A stretch of DNA of 64,000 bases from Hyphomicrobiaceae bacterium (GCA_041397645.1 JAWKWE010000004.1:2666001-2730000); one strand, 5' to 3'; counted from the first letter of the stretch, positions 35,846-44,750 are shown. Notes: generated by a model from the sequence alone, not told the origin. Program-made: numbers and translations.

Positions 35846-36475
35846 ATGTCACGGATTGCATTCTACACAAACCCGATGAGCCGGGGACAAATCGCGCGCT
35901 GGGCGCTGCATGAGGTCGGTGCCGAATATGATCAGCACCTGATTGACTACGGGCCGCCGATGAAAGCTCCGGCGTATCTCGCCATCAATCCGATGGGGAA
36001 GGTGCCTGCGATCGTTCACGATGGTCATGTAGTGACCGAGGCTGCCGCGATCTGCCTGTATCTTGCCGAGGCATTTCCGCAGGCCGGTCTGCTGCCGCAA
36101 ACGCTTGCCGAGCGGGCCGACTACCTGCGCTGGACGTTCTTTGCGGCTGGGCCAGTCGAGCAGGCAATTACCAGCCGCTCGATGGGATGGAGCGCTGAAG
36201 GCGACAAGATGAAAGAGGGCCGCCTGGGATTTGGCTCCTATGAGCGCTCGGTATCGACGTTGGCAGGTCTCTTTGATGGGCGCGATTACGTGTGCGGGGA
36301 TCGTTTCACGGCGGCCGATGTTTATGTTGGCTCGCAGGTGGATTGGGGGCTTGCCTTCAAGACGATTTCTCCAACCCCTGCACTCGAAGCCTACGCTGCG
36401 CGGATGCGTGCGCGGCCAGCGTATCAAGCCGCCAAAGCCATCGACAACGCGCTTATCGCCAAGGCGAACGGCTGA
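35846..36475 (+). CDS. Glutathione S-transferase family protein
   Basis: A 209-residue cytoplasmic protein with the two-domain GST layout: an N-terminal thioredoxin-like domain (FYTNPMSRGQIARWALHEVG, then NPMGKVPAIVHDGHVVTEAAAI, which carries the conserved cis-Pro and the glutathione-contacting E-A pair) and a helical C-terminal domain ending with the usual FTAADVYVGSQVDW. The ATG at 35846 is preceded by AGGA at 6 bp and puts the first beta-strand at the N-terminus; an in-frame ATG at 35798 adds an unlikely 16 residues. Substrate unknown. Confidence 0.88.
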   Translation: MSRIAFYTNPMSRGQIARWALHEVGAEYDQHLIDYGPPMKAPAYLAINPMGKVPAIVHDGHVVTEAAAICLYLAEAFPQAGLLPQTLAERADYLRWTFFAAGPVEQAITSRSMGWSAEGDKMKEGRLGFGSYERSVSTLAGLFDGRDYVCGDRFTAADVYVGSQVDWGLAFKTISPTPALEAYAARMRARPAYQAAKAIDNALIAKANG

Positions 36476-36513
36476 ACGCAGATCTAGCCTCCCTAGATCA
36501 AGCTCTCGTTCTT

Positions 36514-37554
36514 TCACTCGTAGATGTAGGTTACGATGAACACGAGATCGGCAGGGACGGCGTTGTACGGCGGCAATGGGAAGCTCGTCTGTCTGGTTGC
36601 GAATACGACGCTTTGATCCAGGCCCGCCACGTTCGAGGGCATTTCCACGTTGGTGCTGACGAGGTTGCCGTTCCGGTTCAGCGTGATGCGCACACGTACG
36701 CGCCCGCGCGTATTGCTCAGTTGCGGCATCGTTGCTTGAAGTGCGCGGATCACGCCGCGCGCGAAGTCGTCGTTGGCGCCTGAGCGCGTAATGCCGGCCG
36801 GACGCTCGAAACCCGCGCCTCGGCTACCCGGCGGGGGAGAGAACGAGCGCGGGATACTGAGATCGAGGTTGGCCGTCTTTGTCTTCTTCGGCTTCGGAGT
36901 TGGCTTAGGCTCGGTCTTCTTGGCTTTTTCCTTCTTGGGCGACTCTTCGGCCTCTTTCTTCGGAGGCGGGGGAGCAGCCGGCTCGGATTTGTCGGCCTTT
37001 GCTTCGTCGGCTCCTGGATCCGGCGGAAGGCTGTCGCGAAGCTCGTTCGGAGGCGCGATGGACGCGGTTGCCTCCTTGTCGGCCTCGCGATCGGGAGCGG
37101 TTTCAGCTTGGCTCTTGCTTAGTTCGGGTTCGGGCTTGACCGGCTCTGCGGCCTTCGTCTCGGGTTCGGGCTGCTGCTGCTCGCGCTGTTGTTGCTCGGT
37201 CTGCTCGGGTTCGGGAGGCGGGGCGGGTTGCGGCGGCTTGGGCTCTGCGAGTTGCGGCGGCGGAACCGGCTCCCCGGCCGCATGATCCTCGACGGTCGAC
37301 TTTCCCTTCAGATCGGCTTCCGACACCAGCGAAACGCTGATCGCATCATCCACGCCGCTTGCATCGCCGATCTGGCGAGGATGCGAGGTGGAAATGAGCC
37401 CGGTCAGCAGGCAGACGTGCACGGCGAGCGCCGCGATCAGCCAGCGGCGAAAGCGATTGACGTCCGCCGAGACAGACGTCTTCTCGCTCGTAAAGCCGTC
37501 CGCTGGCTTTGCGAGTTCGAATTCCGCAGATGTCGATGCCGTAGTTGCGCCCAT
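36514..37554 (-). CDS. TonB-family energy transducer
   Basis: A 346-residue envelope protein: short cytoplasmic N-terminus, one TM helix (WLIAALAVHVCLLTGLI, residues about 37-54), a long Pro/Glu/Lys-rich periplasm-spanning segment (about 85-245) and a C-terminal TonB-like domain (VRVRITLNRNGNLVSTNVEM...SFPLPP). The repeated KPEP/EAKK composition is that of TonB or TolA. ExbB/ExbD genes are not adjacent. It is convergent with the GST gene (38-bp gap). Confidence 0.85.
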   Translation of the reverse strand: MGATTASTSAEFELAKPADGFTSEKTSVSADVNRFRRWLIAALAVHVCLLTGLISTSHPRQIGDASGVDDAISVSLVSEADLKGKSTVEDHAAGEPVPPPQLAEPKPPQPAPPPEPEQTEQQQREQQQPEPETKAAEPVKPEPELSKSQAETAPDREADKEATASIAPPNELRDSLPPDPGADEAKADKSEPAAPPPPKKEAEESPKKEKAKKTEPKPTPKPKKTKTANLDLSIPRSFSPPPGSRGAGFERPAGITRSGANDDFARGVIRALQATMPQLSNTRGRVRVRITLNRNGNLVSTNVEMPSNVAGLDQSVVFATRQTSFPLPPYNAVPADLVFIVTYIYE

Positions 37555-37686
37555 CGCGCCGCAGCATATGACTTTTCGCTGCCCGGGGGTATGCCGGAAC
37601 GGGCAGTTTTCACATCCTGTTTACGGCCAGCGGCGAAATGCGCGGGCCTCCGAGCCCGCAACCGCACTTTAACGCCAGGCTTTGGT

Positions 37687-38502
37687 TCAGTCTGACGATA
37701 AGTCCTGAGGCAGCATTTGCGCGGCGATTGCACTCAGCCAGTTGGCGTCAGTGCCGATGGCGAGCGATTGCCAGCCCATGCGGGCCATCTCGCGCGCGTA
37801 CTCGGCATCGTTGGCGAAAATGAAAGTGATGACCCCTGCGGCGGTGGCGCGTGCGTGGACGTGCGCGATGGCCTCGCGGACTTCCTTGGCGCGGATGTCG
37901 CGATGTCTGCCGTTGGACAGCGACAGCGCCAGATCGTTCGGACCGAGGCAAATCATGTCGAGCCCTTCCACTGCGCAGATCGCGTCCACGTTCTCGACTG
38001 CGCGCTTGGTCTCGATCTGCCCGCAGGCGATGGTCCATGCGTTGGCGGCTTCGACGTAATCGCCCTCGATTAGGAACTTGCCGCGATAGGGACCGAAGCT
38101 GCGGCCCCCGAGCGGGGGAAACTTCGCCGCCTGCACGAGCCGCGCGGCATCTTCCGCAGTGTCGATCATCGGCACGATGACGCCTTGTGCGCCCGCATCG
38201 AGTGCGCGGCCGATCAGGCCGGTGTCGAGGTGGGCGATGCGTACCAATGCCGGAACGTGCGCCGCGCGCGCCGCTGTGAGGCAGGCGAGAAGCTCGGTGT
38301 TGCCGCCCGCGCCATGTTGCTGGTCGATAACGACGGCGGGCCATCCGGCGTCCGCGACCGTCTCGACCACGAGCGACGAGCCCAGCCCCAGCCAAGCGGT
38401 CGGCAGCGGTTTGCGAGTTTTGAGCAGCGCGCGAAAATCGGCGGACGTGCTAGGGTTCTTGGGGGCTGGATTTTTTCCGGCTGGCATTTTTTCGGTTGGC
38501 AT
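37687..38502 (-). CDS. HpcH/HpaI aldolase/citrate lyase family protein
   Basis: A 271-residue class II pyruvate aldolase-like protein. Conserved blocks visible: PAVVIDQQHGAGG (general-base region), GAQGVIVPMIDTAEDAARL, PLGGRSFGPYRG, CGQIETKRAVENVDAI with the metal-binding Glu, and GLDMICLGPNDLALSL with the metal-binding Asp. The usual D-x-E-H is here DQQHG. The first ~20 residues, rich in Lys and Pro, are not conserved, so the true start may be further in. Natural substrate unknown. Confidence 0.85.
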   Translation of the reverse strand: MPTEKMPAGKNPAPKNPSTSADFRALLKTRKPLPTAWLGLGSSLVVETVADAGWPAVVIDQQHGAGGNTELLACLTAARAAHVPALVRIAHLDTGLIGRALDAGAQGVIVPMIDTAEDAARLVQAAKFPPLGGRSFGPYRGKFLIEGDYVEAANAWTIACGQIETKRAVENVDAICAVEGLDMICLGPNDLALSLSNGRHRDIRAKEVREAIAHVHARATAAGVITFIFANDAEYAREMARMGWQSLAIGTDANWLSAIAAQMLPQDLSSD

Positions 38503-38636
38503 GAAGACGTCTTTCGGATGGAACGTTTTGTTCGTCGGCTTGAAAGCTTCGCGCGCAGGACACGGTCATGCGCGGGCAAACGCAAGCGAAATCTGTGGCG
38601 CCCGGGCCTACCGCGCTTTCGGGTTCGCGGCGCACT

Positions 38637-38924
38637 TTAGGCGGCGGGCCTGAGTGGGCCGGGCGGATTGCTCGGCTCGTGCGCGAAGTATTTGAGCGTC
38701 ACATACGCGCCGATCCACGAGCCGACTACGGCGAATAGCACGTAGATCCAATTGTTGGTGTAGCTGATAACCGCAAACGAGGAGAGCATGTACCATATGC
38801 CGCTCCAGTTCGCGGCGTGGAGCGCGTTCCTTGTGACGACGGCGGATGTGAACTTGACGTAAGCGGCGTCGGTCGCGGCGGTTGCGATCAACACGCCGAG
38901 TGCGATGAGTGGATCAAACGACAT
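38637..38924 (-). CDS. Small integral membrane protein
   Basis: A 95-residue protein with three hydrophobic segments (about residues 5-27, 42-56 and 58-80) and a polar Pro-rich C-terminus. No charged residues lie inside the helices other than one Asp and Lys in the first. No family recognised with confidence. Spaced 134 bp upstream of the HpcH-type gene on the same strand. Confidence 0.6.
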   Translation of the reverse strand: MSFDPLIALGVLIATAATDAAYVKFTSAVVTRNALHAANWSGIWYMLSSFAVISYTNNWIYVLFAVVGSWIGAYVTLKYFAHEPSNPPGPLRPAA

Positions 38925-39104
38925 GGGCGGCTCTCACCTGTTCTGTAGGACGCCCGATATTGGCATATGTCGGAGGAAATAAGGAGGTGGATGGGGGCAG
39001 CGAGGGGGGAAGGAGCGGTTATCAGACTCAAAGATGAGCAATAGCTGCCTCTGCCGGGAGCAGATGAGCAACGCCTCTCTTCTATTCTGACACGACCTTC
39101 CCGC

Positions 39105-39746
39105 TTACTCGGCGATAATTTTTTCGGGGATCGCTTCGTATGGGTTGGCGTGCGCCACCTTTTCTGTCCTCGACTTTGTGCCCGGCATAATTTCAAAGCG
39201 CGGGTCAAAGTCTACCATGGTCGATGCAAGCTGCTTGAGGATGCTGATGTCACCTTCGACTTTTGCGGTGCCGTTCGCAATTTGAGATTCGAGTGTCTTC
39301 GCACCTACCATGGTTTGCTCAAGATCCGAGCGGTTTATCGTTAGCGTTAGATCAGGCTTGTCGGACTGGAAGCCCTGAATATTGGTGAGCGTTGCGTTCT
39401 CAAGCTCAACGATAAACTTTTCCCCGTTGTCTGGGGTGACAAGATTTATCACGAACTGCATACCTTCGGCCTTGCGGCTGTCCATTCGAATGGCAAGGAA
39501 GTTCAAGAATAGCTCTGTCGACATAGCTCGGATGACATCCGGCGAACTGGAGTTGGCGGTTTCGCCTTGTGGGATGCCCGACCGCAACTCGTAAGCGCCA
39601 GCAAGAAAACTGTTCCGTAGCCCCGGATTTTCCTGCTGGTATCCGATCTGTTCAAAGACATCGGCCAGCAAATCCTTTGCGTCGGCGTTGTCGGGCTCTG
39701 CCTGCACCAGCTTGTCCAAGATCTCCGATGCCAATAGATATTGGCC
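39105..39746 (-). pseudogene. 3' remnant of a linear primary-alkylsulfatase (SdsA1/BDS1-like) gene
   Basis: The translated sequence matches only the C-terminal third of alkyl/aryl-sulfatases of the metallo-beta-lactamase type: the dimerisation region (LVQAEPDNADAKDLLADVFE, QIGYQQENPGLRNSFLAGAYELR) and the SCP2-like C-terminal domain (FLNFLAIRMDSRKAEG, LTLTINRSDLEQTMVG). The full family proteins are about 650 residues; the zinc-binding catalytic domain is missing. In frame, similarity stops near GQYLLASEIL and a TGA lies at 39759-39761. A TTG at 39732-39734 could still start a 209-residue protein, but it would lack catalytic residues. Confidence 0.75.
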
Positions 39747-39777
39747 GCTATAGCAACGTCAAAAGCTCTTGGCCGAC

Positions 39778-39815
39778 AGCAATGCTCATCACAGTGAAAG
39801 CCGATGAGCATTGCT
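39778..39815. repeat. 13-bp inverted repeat at the broken end of the alkylsulfatase gene
   Basis: Perfect arms AGCAATGCTCATC and GATGAGCATTGCT with a 12-nt loop, 17 bp beyond the in-frame stop upstream of the alkylsulfatase remnant and 12 bp after the stop of the small Cys-rich gene. It could terminate that gene (a T-run follows about 12 nt later on the minus strand), or mark a rearrangement point. Confidence 0.6.
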
Positions 39816-39827
39816 ACCGGTAGCAGA

Positions 39828-40040
39828 TCACTTACACGTGCAATTGACGTCGGAAGGACCTTTGCCCTCAGTGTTGCCGCCTGTGCACGTGGGAGTCTTT
39901 CCTTCGGGGCAGGTCACCGAGCACGATTGAGTTTTGTCCGCGCTGTTCGCCGAACATGTTCGCGTTTCTTCTGCAATGGCAAGATTAACACTCAAACTTG
40001 CGATGGCGATTGACGACGCAATGACTAGCAACTTACGCAT
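39828..40040 (-). CDS. Small secreted Cys-rich protein
   Basis: A 70-residue protein: signal peptide MRKLLVIASSIAIASLSVNL with cleavage near AIA (about residue 22), then a mature chain with six Cys (TRTCSANS, SCSVTCPEG, PTCTGG, NCTCK). GAGGAAG lies just before the ATG at 40040; the frame is open upstream but less protein-like. The Cys pattern suggests a compact disulfide-bonded peptide. No family recognised. Confidence 0.65.
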   Translation of the reverse strand: MRKLLVIASSIAIASLSVNLAIAEETRTCSANSADKTQSCSVTCPEGKTPTCTGGNTEGKGPSDVNCTCK

Positions 40041-40190
40041 GCACTTCCTCCAATATAAAATGACTATTTTGTCGCTTTTGTTAACAAGTCTGACTCTTCG
40101 GCAGCGCATTGAAATGCTATGTGCCACCAAGGTGGAAAGCTCCGATAGCTGGCCTTTTTGGCGTTGATATAGATCAACGGAAATCAAATT

Positions 40191-40580
40191 TTGGCAAAGA
40201 ATATTTTTTTTGTAATGGTCGGTCGATGCAATGAAATGGGACGATCCAATCTACTTTTTCCACTTATCACCGCCGTTTTTCCGTGTCTGTCATTTCAGTT
40301 TTCGTCACGGCTCGCAGCGCGCGAAGACTCTTTGGGTGCCGCGGAAGCCTACAAGACGATCGCGTCTGTCCTGAGGATCGACGATGTGTCGACAGTCCTG
40401 GCCTCAGGAATAACGGGCCTGGGAAGCGTCGCTGGCTTTGTCGGCCGCATTAGCAGTGCGTCGCAACTGACCGACTGCGAGCGTGGCGGCTGCGCTTCTC
40501 GCTTCAGCCATTCAGCAATATGCACCGCACGTGGAAGTGTCGCGGATGTGACCGCTAGCGGAAAGCGCGGGAGCGAATGA
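40191..40580 (+). CDS. Doubtful ORF, possibly a frameshifted secreted protein
   Basis: A 129-codon frame with a TTG start and a hydrophobic N-terminal part. The middle (LGAAEAYKTIASVL) looks like real protein, but the last third is Cys/Ser/Arg-rich and odd. Another frame over 40480-40550 reads VAAALLASAIQQYAPHVEV, which looks more natural, so a frameshift or degenerate gene is possible. No family recognised and no good ribosome-binding site. Confidence 0.25.
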   Translation: MAKNIFFVMVGRCNEMGRSNLLFPLITAVFPCLSFQFSSRLAAREDSLGAAEAYKTIASVLRIDDVSTVLASGITGLGSVAGFVGRISSASQLTDCERGGCASRFSHSAICTARGSVADVTASGKRGSE

Positions 40581-40664
40581 GGCGCTGGTGATGCGGGGCC
40601 ATCGAGGGCCCTGCGTAGGGCGCTCGATGGCGTTAGCGATCTTCATCTCTTAACAGGCCAGGCT

Positions 40665-41102
40665 TCAACGAGAGAGGCCAAGACGCTTCATGTCGGGCCC
40701 AGCCTTCGCCAGCGCAGCACGGCACGTGTCCGTCAGTGTCGCCTTGTGGCTCTTGATGCATTCATAAAGGCGTCCGCCGCCTGGTGCTACGTCGCTGCAA
40801 TACTGAAGAAGGTCGGAGCTGCATTGGCGTTCGTAGACCTGAAGGTTGGCGTTGGCTGCGAAAAAGTCGTCTACGCCTCGATAGACGGCGACCGCGCACT
40901 GCACCGACAGTTTGTCTTCATAGGCGTATAGGCAGGCCGCCACACGCCCACCGCCAAGCGTTACCCCTTTGCAGTATGTTTTGAGCTCGGGTGCGCACTT
41001 TTCGCTGACTTCGCCAACGATGGACTGCTGAGCCGAAGCTGTGCCGGTTGTGAATACGCCGCCGACCAGCGCGGCGAGCACGAATATTGCCTTCAAGTTC
41101 AT
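40665..41102 (-). CDS. Secreted protein with two Cys-rich GLG1-like repeats
   Basis: A 145-residue protein with a signal peptide (cleavage after ASA, residue about 24) and two tandem Cys-rich units: KCAPELKTYCKGVTLGGGRV with ACLYAYEDKLSVQC, and QCSSDLLQYCSDVAPGGGRL with ECIKSHKATLTDTC. Each has four Cys with the same spacing as the single unit in the protein at 35030-35320. This is the GLG1/FGFR Cys-rich repeat (PF00839 type). Exported; function unknown. Confidence 0.8.
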   Translation of the reverse strand: MNLKAIFVLAALVGGVFTTGTASAQQSIVGEVSEKCAPELKTYCKGVTLGGGRVAACLYAYEDKLSVQCAVAVYRGVDDFFAANANLQVYERQCSSDLLQYCSDVAPGGGRLYECIKSHKATLTDTCRAALAKAGPDMKRLGLSR

Positions 41103-41239
41103 TGCTAAGACTCCCCTTTCAAATTTCCCAATGTTAGCAGCAGCTTCAGTGAGCTGATGTCAAAGCATTTGAGTGCATCTCGTAGCTTGGAACGATGTAA
41201 TTTTTACAACGAAAGACGGGACTTTGGCCGCTTTCCACC

Positions 41240-42319
41240 TTGACCGTTCCTGATATACTCCCTCGCCTTAGAAAAGGGGTTGCTTCAATTCTAGCGCAGG
41301 ATCGTTCAAAAGCCCTTCTGGCAGATCAAATGTTGCAGACGCCGGCAGTTTTTACGTGCTCGTTCGATGACGTTGGGCCGTTTGCTCGCGCTCTCACGCA
41401 GGCCGAGGTGTCTTGTTTTCAGACAAGCACGGGGCCTATCCAGTTCGATCTTGCTATATGCAAAAGCCCTCAAATGGAGTTGCACTTCACCTCAATGCCG
41501 CTCGGGGGATGCATCGCAACCGGCAAGACTGCTACGACAACACAAAGCTTTCACATTCCATTGGGAACCCGACCGCTCATTGCCATGGGAGGCAGGCAAA
41601 TGGAGGGGGATTCGTTTGCAGCATATGCCCCTGGCGGGGAGCACGTAATACGTGCGCACGGTGGTGCCCGGCTTGCCTATATCGTGCCTAGCCCCGAACT
41701 GATCGAGCAGACGTCGTTCGCGCACCTCCTCGGCAAGGCGACAATTCAGGAAAAGGCAAATCTAGAAATCATCTCGACCGGCTCCGATGCGATGACACGG
41801 CTGCAGAATTTTTTGCAGGATCTGGGAAGCCTCGCTACCAACACGCCTCAGGCAATGTCGAATGCGCAGGTGTTTCGCCACATGGAGCAGGTGCTGATGG
41901 AATTGCTTGTCGCCGCCTATTCTTCTCGTGGGCCGGAGGGTGGCAATACGGGTCGAGCACCGCATTCCCGTCGTCGCGTCTTGCATAAAATCGACGAGCT
42001 CCTTCGGTCGAAGGCTACAGAACCCGTGTATGTGACCGACCTTTGTACGGTTGCCGGGATAAGCCAGCCGACGCTTTATCGGGTTTTCTACGATACGTTT
42101 CAGATTAATCCCAAACGATACTTACAGCTGCGACGCCTGCACCTTGCGCGCGAGAGATTGCAGGACAGCTCAAATCCAGCGCAGTCTGTTTCCACGATCG
42201 CATTTGACTGCGGCTTCTGGCAGCTTGGACGCTTTGGACAAGCCTATCGGGAGCTTTTTGGGGAAACACCCTCGCAGACCCTGCGTCGATCCCGCAATGG
42301 CGCACCTAAAATCAGCTGA
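41240..42319 (+). CDS. AraC-family transcriptional regulator
   Basis: A 359-residue regulator: an N-terminal sensor domain (about 40-190) and a C-terminal AraC double helix-turn-helix (about 250-350: VTDLCTVAGISQPTLYRVF, NPKRYLQLRRLHLARERL, VSTIAFDCGFWQLGRFGQAY, LFGETPSQTLR). The start is uncertain: TTG at 41240 or ATG at 41330. It lies 140 bp upstream of a secreted sulfatase on the same strand and likely controls it; the inducer could be a sulfate ester or its product, which is inference. Confidence 0.88.
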   Translation: MTVPDILPRLRKGVASILAQDRSKALLADQMLQTPAVFTCSFDDVGPFARALTQAEVSCFQTSTGPIQFDLAICKSPQMELHFTSMPLGGCIATGKTATTTQSFHIPLGTRPLIAMGGRQMEGDSFAAYAPGGEHVIRAHGGARLAYIVPSPELIEQTSFAHLLGKATIQEKANLEIISTGSDAMTRLQNFLQDLGSLATNTPQAMSNAQVFRHMEQVLMELLVAAYSSRGPEGGNTGRAPHSRRRVLHKIDELLRSKATEPVYVTDLCTVAGISQPTLYRVFYDTFQINPKRYLQLRRLHLARERLQDSSNPAQSVSTIAFDCGFWQLGRFGQAYRELFGETPSQTLRRSRNGAPKIS

Positions 42320-42459
42320 TGTACGCGGCTTTGCTAGCTTTGGCCCTTGCTGCATTGGTTTCGGAGGGAAGAAGTCGATACTGAATGAAACTGGCATAGT
42401 CGTCTCGAAGGAGGGTTGTTATCCATCGGGCGATTTTGAACCCTATGGGAGGATGACTT

Positions 42460-43923
42460 TTGCGAACCGGCGGATCCCGAGGCTTGCCTGACTGCGTGCA
42501 GGACGCGGCGCGAGTCGTTTGTTTATTCTTATGCTTTGCTGTCTTTCAATCTGCCGCCTTTGTTGGACGGGCGGAGACAGCGCCTGCCAAAAAGCCGAAC
42601 ATCGTTTTCATTCTGGCAGACGATATGGGCTGGAAGGATGTTGGCTACCACGGCTCCGATATCAAAACACCGTCGCTCGATAAGCTGGCCGATGCTGGAG
42701 CCAAGCTTGAACAACACTACGCTATGCCAATGTGCACGCCGAGCCGCGCCGCACTTATGACAGGCCGCTATCCGATGCGATATGGCTTGCAGATCGGCGT
42801 GATCCCCGGTGCGGGAACGTATTCGCTTGCGACGGATGAATACTTGCTGCCGCAAATGCTGAAGGAAGCCGGGTACAAGACATACATGAGTGGAAAGTGG
42901 CATCTTGGTCATGCCAAGAAGGACTTCTATCCAAATCACCGCGGCTTCGATTCTTTCTACGGCGCAACGGTCGGTGAGATAGACCACTTCACTCACGCAT
43001 CGCATGGCGTGGACGATTGGTATCGGAATGACGATCCGATAAAGGAAGAGGGATTTGATAATAGTCTGTTCGGCGCTGAGGCGGTGAGGGTCATTGAAGC
43101 CCACGATCCAAAAGATCCGATGTTTCTATATCTGGCGTTCACCGCGCCTCACACTCCATTCCAAGCCCCTCAGGAGTATTTGGACCGCTATTCCTCCATT
43201 TCCGACAAGAACCGTAGAGCCTATGCAGCTATGATCTCGGTGATAGACGACGAAGTTGGGAAAGTCGTTGATGCCCTTGATAGGAAAGGGATGCGCGAGA
43301 ACACACTGATTGTCTTCGCCAGCGATAACGGTGGCGTGCGTTCGTCGATGTTCGCTGGGGACACGAAGGTCGAAGGTGGCTTGCCTGCGAGCAACGGCCC
43401 GTTCCGCGATGGCAAAGGCACGACCTACGAGGGAGGTACGCGGGTCGCTGCTTTTGCAAACTGGCCCGGGCATATTAAGGCTGGAGTCGTGGATCAGCCG
43501 ATTCATCTCGTTGATTGGTTTCCGACCTTCGCGAAGCTTGCAGGTGCAAATTTCTCTAAAGGCAAACCCCTCGATGGCCTGAACGTTTGGCAGACGGTTA
43601 GCGCAGGCGCGCCTTCGCCGCGTAAGGAGATGCTTTATAACGTCGATCCGATGGGTGGCGCTTTGCGAATGGGCGAGTGGAAGCTTGTCTGGAAAGCCTC
43701 ATTGCCTCCCAAGGTCGAACTTTTCAATCTCAAGAACGACCCCTCGGAAGCTAGAAATCTAGCGGCCGGAAACCCTGGAAAAGTGAAGCTTCTTCAGAAT
43801 CGATTGACGGAACTCGCCGGCCAGATGGCGCCGCCGCTTCTGTTGATGGAAGCTGTGCGGCTGACCTATTACGTGCCTCCCGTTTCCGCGGATCCGACGG
43901 CGATATTTTCCGGAGGCGACTGA
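42460..43923 (+). CDS. Secreted sulfatase (arylsulfatase family, type I)
   Basis: Hydrolyses sulfate esters after export. The 487-residue protein has a signal peptide (hydrophobic VVCLFLCFAVFQSAAFVG, residues about 19-36), the alkaline-phosphatase-like metal site PNIVFILADDMGW, and the formylglycine motif CTPSR with AALMTGRYP, whose Cys must be oxidised by a maturation enzyme not found here. Further blocks are SGKWHLGH, FASDNGG and GKPLDG. The TTG start is used because GGGAGG lies upstream at proper distance and it frames the signal peptide. Substrate not predictable. Long hairpin terminator follows. Confidence 0.9.
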   Translation: MRTGGSRGLPDCVQDAARVVCLFLCFAVFQSAAFVGRAETAPAKKPNIVFILADDMGWKDVGYHGSDIKTPSLDKLADAGAKLEQHYAMPMCTPSRAALMTGRYPMRYGLQIGVIPGAGTYSLATDEYLLPQMLKEAGYKTYMSGKWHLGHAKKDFYPNHRGFDSFYGATVGEIDHFTHASHGVDDWYRNDDPIKEEGFDNSLFGAEAVRVIEAHDPKDPMFLYLAFTAPHTPFQAPQEYLDRYSSISDKNRRAYAAMISVIDDEVGKVVDALDRKGMRENTLIVFASDNGGVRSSMFAGDTKVEGGLPASNGPFRDGKGTTYEGGTRVAAFANWPGHIKAGVVDQPIHLVDWFPTFAKLAGANFSKGKPLDGLNVWQTVSAGAPSPRKEMLYNVDPMGGALRMGEWKLVWKASLPPKVELFNLKNDPSEARNLAAGNPGKVKLLQNRLTELAGQMAPPLLLMEAVRLTYYVPPVSADPTAIFSGGD

Positions 43924-43961
43924 TTCAGCCGCGCGACGGAGCGACGGCAAACAAACCTAAT

Positions 43962-44042
43962 AATGGCTGCAGCTAAGCCGAAGCCGAGGGCCGAGTCGTT
44001 CACAACTCGGTCCCGGCGGGCCTTCGCTGCAGCCATTCTTTT
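43962..44042 (+). terminator. Long hairpin, probable terminator of the sulfatase gene
   Basis: Outer arms AATGGCTGCAGC (43962-43973) and GCTGCAGCCATT (44026-44037) are perfect 12-bp complements; inside, CGAAG/CTTCG and CCGAGT/ACTCGG also pair around a small loop. CTTTT follows. It is longer than an average terminator, so an inserted repeat element that came to serve as terminator is possible. Confidence 0.6.
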
Positions 44043-44159
44043 CGTCATCGCGTCGGGCAACGTATCGGGGCATACTGGTCGCGTAGCCAGTTAGACGGAC
44101 GCAAATCTAAAATTGCCCGCGACTGGAAGAAAGAAACAAGGTTTGGAACTCCCGCCGCC

Positions 44160-44750
44160 ATGCATGAAGTCCTACAAGCGACCGCAACGGTCCTGTCGTT
44201 GATCAACCCGGTTGTGTGCGCGGCAATGTTCAACGTCGCGATGTCAGGTCAAGACCGATCCGCAAGGCTCGCCGCCGCCACGAAGGCGTTGCTTGCGATC
44301 GCAATCATCTTGATCATGGCGGCGCTGTTTGGGACCAAACTCCTTGCGCTGTTTGGAATTTCGCTTGATGCCTTCGCGGTGGCAGGTGGCGGCATCCTTA
44401 TCTGGATCGGGATTGGCATGTTCAATCCCGGCGGCAACACGACTTCGACATCACCGGAGGCGTCGAACTCGCTTGGGCCGCTGATCATGTTCGGCGCAAG
44501 CCCTGGAACGATAACGGGCGTCATCACGATTGCGGCCCACCACTCTGGAACCGACCTGCCCATCAGTGCCCTTGTCGCCATTGTGATTGCGGTTCTCGTA
44601 ACCTGGATCGTTGTCGTGTCCCTGTCCCAGTTGGGCAGGACGGAGCGCCCGAGCTTCTGGCGCTCGTTGGCGACGCGCTACATGGGCTTGATCGTTATTG
44701 CCATGGGCGTGCAGTTCGCGCTTTCCGGATGGAAGGCGTTTATGGCCTAA
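44160..44750 (+). CDS. MarC family integral membrane protein
   Basis: A 196-residue protein with six hydrophobic segments and the MarC/UPF0056 pattern: an N-terminal SLINPVVCAAMFN block, ALFGISLDAFAVAGGGILI, and the SPGTITGVITIAAHHSG stretch between the third and fourth helix. Once tied to multiple antibiotic resistance, the family has no proven role. It is isolated between the sulfatase gene and a convergent VOC pseudogene. Confidence 0.88.
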   Translation: MHEVLQATATVLSLINPVVCAAMFNVAMSGQDRSARLAAATKALLAIAIILIMAALFGTKLLALFGISLDAFAVAGGGILIWIGIGMFNPGGNTTSTSPEASNSLGPLIMFGASPGTITGVITIAAHHSGTDLPISALVAIVIAVLVTWIVVVSLSQLGRTERPSFWRSLATRYMGLIVIAMGVQFALSGWKAFMA

